Part shown: piece by piece, positions 49,971 to 61,785 of the stretch
How positions within the stretch are numbered: the stretch's first letter is position 1
How the letters are laid out: every line of letters starts with the position of its first letter
Source: Sanghuangporus weigelae
Taxonomy: Eukaryota; Basidiomycota; Agaricomycetes; Hymenochaetales; Hymenochaetaceae
Assembly (NCBI GenBank): GCA_033182465.1
Contig: CP137318.1
Coordinates: 372,001 to 436,000 of the forward strand
Direction of reading: 5' to 3'
Length of the DNA stretch: 64,000 nucleotides
Translations under genes and position numbers: made by a program
The notes under the pieces: model-generated
Databases searched by the model: none
Seen by the model: the letters and a program-made list of their open reading frames with translations, nothing else
What the model was told of the DNA's origin: nothing

Positions 49971-52350
49971 ATGGTGCGTGTTGGTTTGGTTCGAGTTCAC
50001 TAGACGCGTCCGATTACATCTGATCATCCCCGGTTCGTCTAATATCCACCGATGCTGATTATTTCGTTTACAGGACACGCGACACCAGGATCCAGAAGAG
50101 TTCTACGTCAGGCAGAATCGTATTGGTATGTCAATATCTTCATTTGCTTCCATATTCCGCCGAGTTCATTCCATGTTGATTTCTAGGAAAGGGGTCGTTT
50201 GGTGAAGTGTACAAGGGGTAAGTGGACGATCGGTGACTTCGTCTTGTTCAACTTTCTTCTTTCGTATCTTCGCGTTTCGTCACTTCTATTTAAGCCGTAA
50301 TGCTGAATCGATAATGATTAGATATGATAAGCGCACGCAGAAGACTGTTGCAATCAAAATCATTGACCTCGAGAGTGCAGAGGATGAGATAGAGGATATA
50401 CAACAAGAGATTCAGATTCTGTCTCAATTAGACTCGCCTCATGTCACGAAGTGGGTACTACTCGACTATTTACTGGCATAACGAGAGTAATCATCCTTCA
50501 ATAGGTATCACGGATCATATCTGAAAGGCTCTAATCTATGGATTGTTATGGAGTACGTTGGTTCTTCTATCCTTTCCATAAGGTCCCTGACTTTTTTGAT
50601 TAGGTACTGCTCTGGAGGTTCTTGCTCTGACCTTGTCCGTCATCTCCAGCTCCGAGTTACCTCAACTAATTATTGATGTGCTTCACAGATGAAACCGGGC
50701 GTGTTCCGAGAAGAATATATCGCCATTATCGTTCGTGAATTGCTAAAAGGCTTGGATTACCTGCACATGGAGGGAAAATTACACCGAGATATCAAAGGCA
50801 TGCATCATCACACGTATTATGCATCAGGATTCACGCTGATTATATATTTAGCTGCGAATATCTTGCTGTCGGCGACCGGAGACGTGAAGTTGGCTGACTT
50901 CGGAGTATCGGGCCAGCTTTCAGGAACACTGTCAGCTAAGAAAAACACATTTGTTGGTACTCCCTACTGGATGTCTCCGGAGGTCATCAAGCAGTCCGGG
51001 TACGACTACAAGGCAGATATCTGGAGTTTGGGGATTACCGCTATCGAATTAGCGAAGGGCGAACCACCATATGCTGAACTCCATCCCATGAAGGTACTAT
51101 TCCTCATTCCGAAGAACCCTCCACCTCAATTGGATTCATCGTTCACACGTCCATTCCGGGAGTTCGTCTCTCTCTGCTTGCAGCGCGATCCTCGGCAGGT
51201 GAGCACCATTTCACCGGTTCTCCTATTTGCCACTGGACAGTCTGACGTTGACTTACTACGTGTCGCTTCTGCCCCTTGCAGCGACCTTCAGCGCGTGAGC
51301 TCCTAAAACACAAGTTTGTACGCATGGCGAAGAAGACGAGTTACCTAACGGAGCTCATTGAACGGCATGAGCGATGGAAGGCCGAAGGTGGAGAGCGGAC
51401 GGAAGACGAAGAAGCCGCTGACGACGACATTACGTACGTCCATACAGTTCCTGGTTCCTCTTATTCTTCTCTGACTTCTCTCCTTCCGGTGATTCTCGGG
51501 CTAATGATAATATAGGGGTCTTACTCAGGAGATGGATGATTTATGGGACTTCGGCACCGTAAGGCATGTTGGTCGACAGTCGACAATTGGACGAAGAAGC
51601 GATTCGATCAATACAATCAGTGCGAATGGAAACGGAAATGCTAATTTCTACGGGAACGCCGGTGTTAATGCGAGTCCACCACGAACTCGGACTACCACTA
51701 GCGGGAGTGCAAATGGTACACCGAAGGGTCCTCGACGGACGGGTTCGGAGATCTCGTTGAACGCGAGTATAGTGACGAAGGGCGAGAAGTTACCTCCTCT
51801 TCCTCCATCTGTATCCACTATACCGGAGTCGCCATCAAAGAGACCAACCTCAACAGCTTCTTCCTCGTCAGGCTATTCTGATTCGCAGGCGACGGTTCGC
51901 CATGCGGAGCCACCTGTGCAGAGTAACGTTGCGCTGAGACTGTCGTCTGGGTCTTTCTCTGCTTCGGACGTCGTCGATGAGGAAGAAGAGGAAGATTATG
52001 GAGAGCTGCTAAGCGAGATCACAGACCCTCCATATCCGCCTATGCCTCCACAACATGATCGACACATGTCCGAGCTGGAGGATACCACAATGCTCGACTC
52101 AGTAGTTTTACCTGCCATTGCCTCGGTCAGCACGCTCTTTCTCTTTCCTGATGACTTGGTATTGACGAGATTGTTACTTCTTGTGCTATAGCTTTTCCCA
52201 CGTGTATCTACCCAGGAAGCACGAATAGCGCTCTCAGGCTTGCAGCGCGCCTTTACGGAGGCGGAGAGGATTATACCTGGCGTGACGCTCGAGCTCGTCA
52301 ACGAGATCGTTGATTCGGTCGAGCATGTTGAGGATCCTGCAGTTGTTTGA
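49971..52350 (+). CDS. Ste20-family protein kinase, germinal-centre (GCK-III) type
   Basis: Eleven exons sum to 1671 nt, 556 residues (49971-49973, 50074-50125, 50187-50217, 50322-50450, 50505-50552, 50604-50634, 50689-50797, 50852-51198, 51282-51433, 51516-52125, 52192-52350). Kinase motifs: glycine loop [21 protein letters not shown] with the ATP-binding Lys, [30 protein letters not shown] (GCK signature in the activation segment), [13 protein letters not shown]. Closest are MST3/YSK1-type kinases such as fission yeast Ppk11/Sid1 and Ustilago Don3, which act in septation and polarity; that role is inferred. The regulatory tail is Ser-rich with an acidic patch ([12 protein letters not shown]) and ends in a conserved-looking helix. 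The first coding exon supplies only the ATG, and one intron has a GC donor. Confidence 0.95.
50798..50851 (+). other. GC-AG intron inside the kinase catalytic loop
   Basis: The intron begins GCATGC and ends TTTAG. Removing it restores HRDIKAAN, the invariant catalytic loop. It is 54 nt and free of stops in frame, so if retained it would add 18 residues between the catalytic Lys and the metal-binding Asn and should kill the kinase. Confidence 0.8.
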
Positions 52351-52946
52351 CATTACTTGACTACCTGTTCGCTGGTGTCCTCTTGCTTGTATGCGCAGAA
52401 AGATCCATTGGAGAGATTGCTTGAGTGCGGTCCATTGCCTGTTTTCTAGGTGACGAGTCTTGACTCTGGAGTGGACCGAAGGATGGACGCGATGATATCG
52501 CTGGACCAGATACAATTTATACCACGAACCTGAACTCCGTCGTATACTAGATCCTTCTGACCGTCCCTCCTTACCCAACCATGACTCTCCAGCATTAGTT
52601 TGTTTTACATAACTCGCTTTGTCCTCTTTTTTTGTTGTCTGTTGTCTGTATACCATCAACTCAACCCTGTACGTACGTACGTATATCTCATGTACGGACT
52701 TTACAATGCAATGAACGCATTCCTGCATTCTGTGTATTCATTCATATCATATCGAGCTTGTGTATTTCGGTACCTTTCGCTGCTTCTTTCCTTCCAATAC
52801 CAAATTCGTCAAAAAGAGAAGATCACAACGTGTCATAAATGGGGGACGGTCCTTCCTGACTGATTGGCTCAAATCTCTTGCATTCGACTGAAAGATGTGA
52901 CTTGACAAGCTAACCAACAGAGAATATACAACCGCGTTCCGACAGC
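52351..52946. other. shared 3' region between convergent genes
   Basis: Between the kinase stop and the SYO1 stop. It is T-rich, with a short microsatellite of GTAC units at 52669-52683. No gene was seen. Confidence 0.5.
52669..52683. repeat. GTAC microsatellite
   Basis: Three and three-quarter units of the self-complementary tetramer GTAC in the shared 3' region. Confidence 0.7.
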
Positions 52947-55539
52947 CTACAACTTCAACTCCCTACGATACTTGACAAACGCCCTCAAGTTCTCCAACGT
53001 CTCCTCGCCCCTCGCTCTCAACATTCGCCCGCCCTCTTTCTTCCTATCCACAGCGCGTACAGCGCGTCTGAGGTTCTCCACAACACGCGAGGAGAGCTTT
53101 TCGAGGTAGGCGTGTTGACGGAAGTTGATGTCGTAAGGGAGAGCTTCGTCGGAGTAGATGTCGATTAGGGATGAGGCGGATTGGATGATCACTTCTGGGG
53201 AGAGCGTTTGGGAAGGTGGGGTCGTGCTGAGTTGCAGGAGGTACTCGGCAATTACCTAGAAATATATGAGTGAGAACGTTTAGTTGATGACATGGGGAGG
53301 AAGAAATGGCTTACTCGGTTAGCTTCGATCGATTCGGGGTATTGTGCGAGGCTCTCGAGCGCGCCGATGCATTTCACTTTGACTTCCGAGTCTGAGGAGG
53401 CATCGCAGAGCTGCATGAGGAGCTTCACTTGTTCCTCATCAGGCACCTTTTCAAAGAGATCAAAATCATCGCTTTTCAGCATCTTCCAAACCGAGTGACA
53501 TTCTTCTAACAAGAAATACTTACGATACTGCCCTTCCAGATCCCGCCGACACCCCACAAGACTCCAACTGCAATTTCCCACATCTCGCGTCTGCGTTCCT
53601 GGCCCCGGCCAACTTGGAGGCCAACAGTGCCGAGTGCTGACCAAATAGCGCTCCACAGACGCCGACCGTCCTCTACGTCGGCACGCGGCGCTCGTATAGA
53701 CGAACCACTACCACCGGATCCAGATTCCGCTTGAGCGATGGAGATAGCGAGGCACGCGTTATTCAGGCATTCGAGCGCGCTTATGTGGATCGCACTCAGC
53801 GCGGATGTCGTCGGTGGGTGTACCGGGAGAAGAGGAACGGCGCTTCCTGTGTCTGCAGGTGGGAAAGAGAGCGGAGCTGGTTGGAGGAGAGTTAGGAGAG
53901 AAGAGAGGATGCTCGGGAGGAAGGAGGGCGGAGGATGTGCGGTGCCGTTGGCTTTTACTTCGAGCTCGGACTCATATTCGGGCTCGGCGATGTCCATTTC
54001 GACGTCGTCCTCGCCATCAATTTTGTTATTTTCATCTTCGTCTGTATCAGCGTTGTCGTCCACGTCTAGCTCCTCGTCTCCTTCACCGGAATCGAGTTCC
54101 GGCTCGGGATCGGGCAGCGTCGCACAAACACCAGTCAGAACCTCCAAGCTCAGCAGGACGTTCCTCAACCTCGCTTCTATCCTCTCCAGCTCTCTTTCCT
54201 CAGGAGTCCTATCGTCCGATTTGGGAGTTTTCTTGAGCGAAGGTTTCTGATTCTCGATCTGCGGTTCTTCCTCCTGCTTTTTCACAAGCTCTATCACTCG
54301 TTCCGAGGCCTCAGCGAGAGATATGGACGTTAACACGGGGAGGACGAGAGGGAGGATGACCGTACGGTCGACGTCTACCGCCGGTGCAGCTGACGATGCA
54401 GGTATTGGTTGGATATTTCGGAGGATACCAGCCGCGAGGAGTTTGACGGATAACACGCGATCTTCGGCTAGCTCTTTTGCTTCTGTGGATGTAGGAACTG
54501 GAGCATAATCTCCACGGGCGATGGATAAGAGGCAGGCGGTGTAGGAAGAGTTGGAGCGGAGCCCGTCGATTGCGGGAGGATTGTCATCAGTTAGGACGTA
54601 CAGACATTGCGCTGAATGAACAAAGATTAAATGTTAATGAGGATGTCTTTTGTGTCTATCGTAGCATGATACATACCTGCAGCTGCGACAGTCCTCGAAG
54701 GTAACTTATCACGGCTCTCAAGAAAAGCCATGAGGAACGGAACGAGATGGATCCCATTAATAGCATTCAGAGCTTTATTGGACGTCTCTCTACTTTTCTA
54801 AGCAAGACATCCTGAGAGGAAGAAAATATAAACTTACGATAGACACCATAAGATCGTTATAACGTTTTCAGCGAGCCCGTACACAAGTTCGGAGGAGCTC
54901 TCAGGTGCGGATTTTGAGGAAGTGACAATATGGTGTAGAGCGTTGGAGATCTGTCCCGATGTCGATAAGCTTTGATCAAGAATTGGTCTCGCATGTGCTG
55001 CTCACCTTCGGTATAAACGTCTGCAATGGTGCAAGGATGTTTTTGTTATACATTTCAGCGCAAATGTCATATCCAGCATCTATGCATAAATTTCTATGCT
55101 GAAAACTCAGATCATGTATTCATCGCAAGTAAATCATATCAAGACACTCACCTTAAAGCACCAGACGCCTCAACGGCAACCTCCTCGACGCTATCCGTAA
55201 GACGCGTAATGAGTGCTCCGACGATATTCTTGCCTTGAAGTAATCGGCGCGTCGACGGGTCATTCTGGATAAGATTCGATACGGCTGAGCAAGCCCAACT
55301 ACGTTCTTGTGCATCTACGCTTTCTAGCTATACGAAAGCGGAGTGTGTTCACGGTCAGTTGAAGAGAACACGCGTGGGTATGTGATCGGATTAGAGCAGA
55401 CCTTTCGGATAATGGGCAAGACTTCATCCTTTCGTGACGATGTTGCTGACGCTACTTCGAGACCCTTCGGTAAATGCGAGTCTGGTACTCGGACTGGATT
55501 GTGTCGCCGAGCTGCTCGCTTTTTCTGCGATTTACCCAT
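52947..55539 (-). CDS. SYO1: Syo1/HEATR3-like chaperone for ribosomal proteins uL18 and uL5
   Basis: Multi-exon gene starting MGKSQKKRAARRHNPVRVPD, the basic N-terminus typical of Syo1. Armadillo repeats follow: SWACSAVSNLIQNDPSTRRL, VGALITRLTDSVEEVAVEAS, NLCIDAGYDICAEMYNKNIL. A long acidic insertion (from about DSGEGDEELDVDDNADTDED) then interrupts the repeats, and HEAT-like helices continue to the end (EEQVKLLMQLCDASSDSEVK, KCIGALESLAQYPESIEANR, FVKYRRELKL). In yeast Syo1 carries Rpl5 and Rpl11 together into the nucleus with the importin Kap104 and helps form the 5S RNP; the acidic loop is part of the known architecture. The family assignment is by motif order. The exact boundaries of the middle exons were not all verified. 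Confidence 0.88.
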
Positions 55540-56437
55540 TCCAAATTACTGGCCAGTTATGTTGAAACTAGGTCACAAGTGAAAAAGTTCTTTAGAAATT
55601 GAATGATCGGCGGATGATTACATAATTAAATCAAGCAAGCGATGGATCTCTGCCCCTTTTGATTTGAATACAAAAACTTGAACTGAACACTCGCCGTCGG
55701 TGACTTACGCTCGTTTCATTACGACTTCGCTATTGACAAAGGTCCGAATGAAATCTCGGATCGGCCTCAGCTCCAGTCTTAATGATTGGCTTCAGCTGGG
55801 ATCCGTGATTGGCCTTGCATTGTTGGAATGCTGGAAATTCTTTATTATCACGGCGAGGACACGGCTCTAAGACAAGACGAGGCGAGTGGGTGGGCGCGCA
55901 GGGAATGAGCGCTGAGAAATGGCGATGCCACGTAATCCTGGATCTGTATAGAGTGCGATGGCTCGGCAATACGGGTCGCGAGTGCGAGACAAATCACGGC
56001 CGCGTAAGAGTTTCATTATTACATGCTCGTGTCTTACCTCTCATCTCAAATCAAACACAACTCAGCGATCCTTGTCACGTATTTACGCCGTTCACGCCGG
56101 TCGACGCCTCTTATAATCTGTGTGCTTTGCGTCTCTTTACGGGGTAACTACCCTGTATTATAATCGTCGTTTCGAATTTTCTTGTCCAGTCGTACCACTT
56201 CAGCTGCAACCTCATTCGGCCTATCCTCTTTTCATCGTCTTGCCGCCGCGACAAGGCCGGTAACATCGCACCAGTTTGCACCTCATCAAGTCATCCGATC
56301 CTCTAAACGTCCCATATTAATCCTCCCTCTCTCACTGTGGCGAGCGCTTCATGCAATGTACCCACCTACCTGTCCTCTTTACTCGTCTTCGACGTTATAA
56401 ATCCCTGGCGGAGCGAATTCCATTCTGGTGTCTCCCG
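55540..56437. other. divergent promoter region
   Basis: This 900 bp separates the SYO1 start (minus) from the 521-aa protein start (plus). A TATAAATC element at about 56396 lies only some 40 nt before the plus-strand ATG, so transcripts from it would have a very short leader. No other gene was recognised. Confidence 0.4.
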
Positions 56438-58129
56438 ATGGATGTCAATTCAGATTTGCAGCGTTTGATGGTTTTTGTCGTAGGGTGGTCTATGGCACTC
56501 GGCGGATTCCTTGTGGTTCGCACAAATTTTGGTTTCTTTGGATTTACATGTGCTAACAGCATGTTCTATTTCAGAGCGTATCGGCCTCTCTCGTCATCTT
56601 TCTGGTACCTCTACTTCGACCGCGGGTTCCAGACGAGGCACACGATCATATGCGCCGACGCGTACATTCCTATCCACACAACAAAGAAAGAGAGCACGAC
56701 GCATCAGATACTTGTTCGGCCAGTACATTGCAATCTTTCGACACAGTTGCGTCGGAGCCTTCGACATCCCGCCAAGCACCAAGTACGCCTCCAACTTCCT
56801 TAGGCAACTCGCCGGATTCGCCTTCTCAGGCACTTCCTCCAGCCTCCCCTATTCCGCACGGCAAGTCCGGTCAGACTTGTACGTCAAAAATCGCGCAGCA
56901 CGCTTGCACGCCAGAGAAGTGCGCAAATACTGCGAGCACATCGGCAGTTGCATCATCATCGTCGTCCTCCCCGGTAGCTCAAGAGGTTGCCGAGAAGTTC
57001 ATGAAGTGCAGAATCGGTGACGGCGATGTTACCAAGATGAAAGGCACACGAGCAGTTCGCGCCGTTTCATGGCTGAAGAGATCATCTTCTCCTGCATCTT
57101 CTGAGTCGCTGCGCTCGCCTCGTTCCTCCGGAGAATGTTCCCGCATACCTTCGAATGCATCTTCTCCTCGTGTGGTCAGCTTTGACGTTATGTCCTCACC
57201 AAAGAAACGCGAACCTCGTCGCGCCAATACATTACTGTCGTTTAGACGGTCTTCGAAGGCACCCGCACGGTCTGACTCAGAGGATACTTCATCAAGCGTA
57301 GGCTTATCGATGACGCAAATGCCAAGTCAGGTACCTGAAGGGCGAAGGTCCGCGCCAGCTTCGCCAATTCCGGTCTTGCACGAACTTCCTGAACTCTCTC
57401 GTGACACTGAGATTGCTAATCGGGAACGGAAGAGGCGTGTCTCATATTGTGAGCATTATTATTCATAATTTTGGTTCGCGTTTTCATCGGCTTACTCACG
57501 TGATGTATTTCTTAGTTGCGCGATTGAAGAGAAGGACCTCAGGCAAAGGAACAGACAAGGGTCACAAAACCCATGAAGAACCTGCATTTGAGACGAAGGA
57601 TTTGGAACAGTTGTCCAAATCACACCAACAGTCGAATTCTATCGACCGGGGACGTTCACGAGAAAAGCGCTCTTCCATGCGGATATGCGAGAAACGGCGT
57701 AGACCTACAACAGCCCCGTCGGTTCCTCCCCCGCGTACTAATCCATATGAAGCTCCTTATTTCTTCCCGTCACCCCTGTCACCAGACGCAGCTGACTACG
57801 TTCGACTAGCACGAACCGAGGTTCAACGATCGTCTGTTAGCCCGTCTGCGGCACGCTCACCGTTGCGCAGCAATTCAACTCCGCAGCACTCTCCTGCTGA
57901 GACTCCGGCCCTAAGTCCAACCCCAACTCGGTCGAGCTCAATGCAACAAAAGAGATTAGACGCGATTGTTGCTTCGAGTCTGAACGAACTGGTTCCGCAA
58001 AGCGCGCCACCTAAGCGTACGAGTTTCGCTGGTGCTGTACTCGATCGGCATCGTAAATCAGCTTCTGTATCTGAGGTGTCGCCGACGGAGTTTGGAGTCC
58101 TACAACACATTAATTCTCAGGGCAAATGA
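56438..58129 (+). CDS. 521-aa Ser/Pro-rich protein with N-terminal membrane anchor
   Basis: Three exons (56438-56515, 56575-57448, 57516-58129) sum to 1566 nt. The N-terminus MDVNSDLQRLMVFVVGWSMA, LGGFLV, then SVSASLVIFLVPLLRPRV across the first intron forms one or two membrane segments. The remaining 460 residues are Ser/Pro/Arg-rich and probably disordered, with repeated SPxR and RSSS motifs and a conserved-looking end EFGVLQHINSQGK. The first donor is GTTCGC, a weak form. I recognise no family. It may be a membrane-tethered scaffold or a phosphorylated regulator, but no function is claimed. It lies directly before the PAH array, which begins 620 bp downstream on the same strand. Confidence 0.75.
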
Positions 58130-58751
58130 GACGGCCCGACATCAAACATGAACCAGCAAAGACATGAAAGGTCTAGCAAACTCTATACTTCGCTGCATCA
58201 TCGTCATGGAATACTTCCAGACCAGACTCCTGCCACTTTTTTGCATTCTGCATTGAAAACATAAAAGCAATATTTCCCAGCTCAGTCCGGTCGCTCCCAC
58301 ACGCACGCTCACATTCGCTTTCGTTTTCGTCTTCACTATTTTGGCTATCTTTCGCGCTCATCCGTCGTGTTTTCCCATCAGTTGTCATTCTCTAGTTTTC
58401 TTTCATCTTCGTGCATTCATCTCCATCTCCCAGCGCATTCTCCATGCATTCGTGCTGCCCAAGTTCTTCGCATCAGTGTCTATTATCATTTTTTTCATTC
58501 TCATTGACATATTTACCGGACGTGGTCCTGCGCACACTACATATAGTGTATCCTCGTTAATTATTACCGTGCGTTCGTATGTTGTCTTTATTCGTAATAG
58601 TAATATCAGCATTTTGTAGCCCGTTCTTTTCTGCGATGCATTCAGGAGCTGGATTCGATCTTGACTTATTTGCGACCGCGAAGTCTTTTCTTTTGTCTTC
58701 TTGCTTGACGTTCACCACTCACCTCGACTAAACATTTGCTCCGTAAACATC
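58130..58751. other. intergenic stretch before the PAH array
   Basis: Pyrimidine-rich flank of the preceding gene and the promoter of PAH copy 1. The CACGTGCATGTG motif found before copies 2-4 is not present here. Confidence 0.5.
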
Positions 58752-59106
58752 ATGAACGCTCCTGCAAGCACGCGGCAGGGTGCATCGCAGACGAGTGCCG
58801 AGTACCAAAATGCTATCAAGTACGTAGAGAGGATCAAGGCGCGATACAAGGACGAACCGAAGACGTATCGGCTCCTTCTTAAGACGCTCCATAATTTCAG
58901 AAAAGATCATAATTATCGCAAGGTAAGCTTTCTCTGGCTTTGCTTTTATTGATTATTGAGACATGAAGCTGAGCTTGTCTTTCTTTGACTCTTTTGGTTA
59001 ATTGCAGGTGAATCGAAAAATCGAGCGCTTGTTCAAGGATGCGCCAGACTTGCTTGCGGAGTTTAAAAACTATATGCCCGCCGGTTGGAAGGAGGGTCGT
59101 GCGTGA
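58752..59106 (+). CDS. single PAH-domain mini-protein (Sin3 PAH2-like), copy 1
   Basis: Two exons (58752-58922 and 59008-59106) give 270 nt, 89 residues, MNAPASTRQGASQTSAEYQN to WKEGRA. One paired amphipathic helix domain fills it: NAIKYVERIKARYKDEPKTY, RLLLKTLHNFRKDHNYRK, then VNRKIERLFKDAPDLLAEFK and NYMP. Its pattern matches the second PAH domain of Sin3 (for example the FKDAPDLL..F..F.P end). PAH domains are four-helix bundles that bind short amphipathic helices of transcription factors. The intron falls at the same place as in copies 2, 4 and 5. It lacks the PAH1 domain, PAH3 and the Rpd3-binding region of Sin3. Whether it acts as a competitor or adaptor is unknown. Confidence 0.85.
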
Positions 59107-59422
59107 AGCGATTGGTCCTTCACTGAAGTAAGGATGCCATTAACGTTGCTGCAGTTATATCCGACAAGCTTAACGGTGGTGATCTATAGATGCCATAACT
59201 ACTTTGATATGTGACTCGGACTTGTAATCTCTCGATTTGTGTTTTGTAAACTTGAAATTTCGGCTGAGATCTCGTGCACGTTGCAACATCAAGTCTTACT
59301 CAGTACTGGTGATACTAAACCCAATATGAAACTTGAAATCACCCTTCTCGTTTGTTTGGTTATTGCAATATCTGTCTGTGGACTTTTGGGTTATCTGTAT
59401 CTGTCATCACGTAAGGGGTTTT

Positions 59423-59434
59423 CACGTGCATGTG
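59423..59434 (+). promoter_or_regulatory. shared upstream motif of PAH copy 2
   Basis: CACGTGCATGTG, about 100 nt before the copy 2 ATG. It combines a CACGTG E-box with a GCATG-type core and occurs at a similar spacing before copies 3 and 4. Regulatory function is inferred from this conservation; it might equally be shared by simple duplication. Confidence 0.5.
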
Positions 59435-59529
59435 CCCAGATAAATATTATTATTAATGAGTCACAACAGAACACAGAACACAGCCGCAACCACCACTCAT
59501 CAAGGTCAACCTCTTGCTCTGTTGTTAGT

Positions 59530-60357
59530 ATGATTGTTGCTTCAGACACCGTGGCCCGTGCAGATAGAGCTAATGTTGTAGTACCGACTAGAGAATTTGG
59601 TCCAGACGCCGCCATGCGAGTTACGCCCGAAGTGGACCATTTTGCGTTACTCGACATCACGAATCACGATGATAAAGAGGAATGTGCCCCAGAAGGACCA
59701 ATGAGCTTCGATGCAATGGACGCACTAGACTATCTGGACGCCATAAAGGAGCGGTTCAGAGAGAACAGGCCTGATGTGTACAGTGAATTTCTGAATATTA
59801 TGAAAGATTTCAAGAGCGAGATGTATGATTTCTCTATCCATGCTTTTGTATCATATGAGGTTGATAATGGTGAGACAGGATCGATACTTCGGAAGTGATA
59901 GACCGCGTATCAAGCTTGCTCAGAGGGCATAACGACTTGATACAAGGATTCAATACGTTCTTGCCTCCAGGGTATCGCATACCGTGCACCACTGATGCGA
60001 TAGATACGACAACTACGCCGGGATTTACCCTGGACAGAAGCCACAACAAACCGAGTGGAGCGCAACGAGATGCACCTTCCGAATTTCAGAAAGCCGTTCA
60101 GTTTGTGAACAAGGCTAAAACTCTGTACCGAAACAACCCGGAAAAGTATATGCTCTTCCTCGAGGCATTACAGTCTTATAAGGGAAGTCAGGATTCCGAC
60201 GACGTAGGTTTTCTCAGCTTCATTCATCGAGGACGGAATTGACTTGCCTTTGTTTTTGTAGTTGTATCACAGAGTTGAGCTCATGTTTCGGGATGCACCA
60301 GATTTGCTCGCGGATTTGAAAGAATTCCTTGCACCCACCGAAGTTCGGCGTACATGA
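59530..60357 (+). CDS. two-PAH mini-Sin3 protein, copy 2
   Basis: Three exons (59530-59822, 59879-60203, 60262-60357) sum to 714 nt, 237 residues. PAH1 spans about residues 64-132: [35 protein letters not shown], then [20 protein letters not shown] and [14 protein letters not shown] across the intron. This closely follows Sin3 PAH1, including the FNTFLPPGY end. PAH2 spans about 166-230: [60 protein letters not shown]. The acidic N-terminus has no known motif. It is the best-preserved member of the array. I chose the Met at 59530, matching copy 3. A longer in-frame start at 59326 would add a hydrophobic segment (see findings). Nuclear action as a PAH-only decoy or adaptor is an inference. Confidence 0.85.
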
Positions 60358-60738
60358 AATAATCCTTACGCTACATTCGCCCACTCCCTTCGTAGCAATC
60401 GAATTCTGTAATGTGATGTACTCTACCCGAGAATCTAACCTTGCCTTCGACTTTTAACTCAGTCAGGCGTTATGCATCAAAGGTGACTAAATGCAATCAA
60501 TTGTTACTTATTACTTCTATCCTGAGTGGACTGGCTCCAAATCGGCCTCGGATAACTTGAAACTTGACATCTCCGTTGAACGTTGAGATCTTATACCCCC
60601 GTTTCAGTATTCCTCAGTCTGTGGTAATGAGAATCACTATAAAGCTCAAGATCTCCTTTCTGGTTTGTTCGGCTGTTCTTGGGCGCATCTGGATTCTGTA
60701 GACGCCTGTATTTGTTCTTTGATCTATGAAGTGATTCA

Positions 60739-60750
60739 CACGTGCATGTG
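60739..60750 (+). promoter_or_regulatory. shared upstream motif of PAH copy 3
   Basis: CACGTGCATGTG identical to that of copy 2, 112 nt before the copy 3 ATG. Confidence 0.5.
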
Positions 60751-60861
60751 ACCAACCGAATGTGAAATGACTCGGCGTATAGATCATATACATGATACAT
60801 CATTCGCGCCTTCTTATTTGACTACCACTCACCGAGACCAGCCACTTGCTCTGTTGTTACT

Positions 60862-61480
60862 ATGGACATTGCTTCAAGCACTGCAGCCCGATCAGACACA
60901 GATAATGATGTAGTACCGACTAAAGAAAATAGTCCAGACACCGTCACACAAGGAAAGTCCGAAGCGGTTCGTGATTCCGAGCAACGAGAAGCAGTCCACG
61001 ATGATGACGATAAGGAGGAACCTGCTTCAGAAGAACCGATCAAACTCAGTGTAGTGGATGCACTCAACTACATAGACGCTATAAAGGCGCGATTCGCGCA
61101 GAAGAGGCCCGATGTCTACAATAGTTTTCTGGATACTATGAAGGATTTCAAAAGCCACGTGTATGGGTTCTATACGTATGCTTTTGATCATATACGACTG
61201 AATATGATGACGCAGGATCGATACCCCTGGTTCCGTAGATCGTATATCAAGCCTATTCGGAGGGCATGGTGACTTGATACAAGGATTTAATAAGTTCTTG
61301 CCTCCGGGGTATTGCATACCATGCACGAGTGATGCGGTAGACACGACAACTACCTCCGTGAGGACTTTTTTGGATGGAAACCGCAATGGACAGGTTAGAA
61401 GCGGACGAGGCTTACCAGCCGTTCAATCAGATATTCATAATTCTGTGCGGTTCGTGAATAACGTTAAGGCCCGGTTGTAG
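60862..61480 (+). CDS. PAH1-only mini-Sin3 protein, copy 3 (truncated PAH2)
   Basis: Two exons (60862-61160 and 61216-61480) give 564 nt, 187 residues. PAH1 is intact at about 66-134: [72 protein letters not shown]2 begins ([15 protein letters not shown]) but ends at a stop after its first helix, where about 25 bases present in the other copies are missing. A relic of the last PAH2 exon is still recognisable at 61588-61668. The N-terminal part is acidic ([14 protein letters not shown]). It may still make a single-PAH protein, or it may be a pseudogene. The reading frame of the PAH1 part is undamaged. Confidence 0.7.
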
Positions 61481-61587
61481 ATTGTTCCTGGAGGTATTTT
61501 GTTCTTATATATGAAAAATCAGGATTGTAGGTCTCCGGATTGTAGGTCTCCGTTCCGTTTCCATCATCAAACATGAAGTTGCCATGT

Positions 61588-61668
61588 CTTTTCACTCGTA
61601 GATGTGATGTATGACAAGTTCGAGTAGTTATGTATTATGGCATGAACCAGATTCACTCGCGGAACATA
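61588..61668 (+). pseudogene. relic of the last PAH2 exon of copy 3
   Basis: The sequence after TTTTCACTCGTAG resembles the last exon of copies 4 and 5 (TGTATGACAAG, then GAACCAGATTCACTCGCGGA versus GCACCAGATTTGCTCGCGGA) but has extra bases and no usable frame with the upstream part. It marks the original extent of copy 3. Confidence 0.6.
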
Positions 61669-61682
61669 AACGGACTGTATGT

Positions 61683-61706
61683 ACCAGTACTACTGCTAGT
61701 ACTGGT
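61683..61706. repeat. perfect short inverted repeat
   Basis: ACCAGTACTA, loop CTGC, TAGTACTGGT: ten perfect base pairs around a 4-nt loop, in the spacer between PAH copies 3 and 4. Confidence 0.75.
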
Positions 61707-61785
61707 GGCGCGAAGGACTTCGACATACACAAATCATCAGCACCTTGCAATTATTTTTTCTCTGAGCTGAAGTGATGTGATTTCC

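Noticed and set aside
53738-54250. Plus-strand Ser-rich frame of 170 residues
   Set aside because: It is the antisense shadow of the acidic insertion of SYO1 (Asp/Glu codons read backwards give Ser codons).
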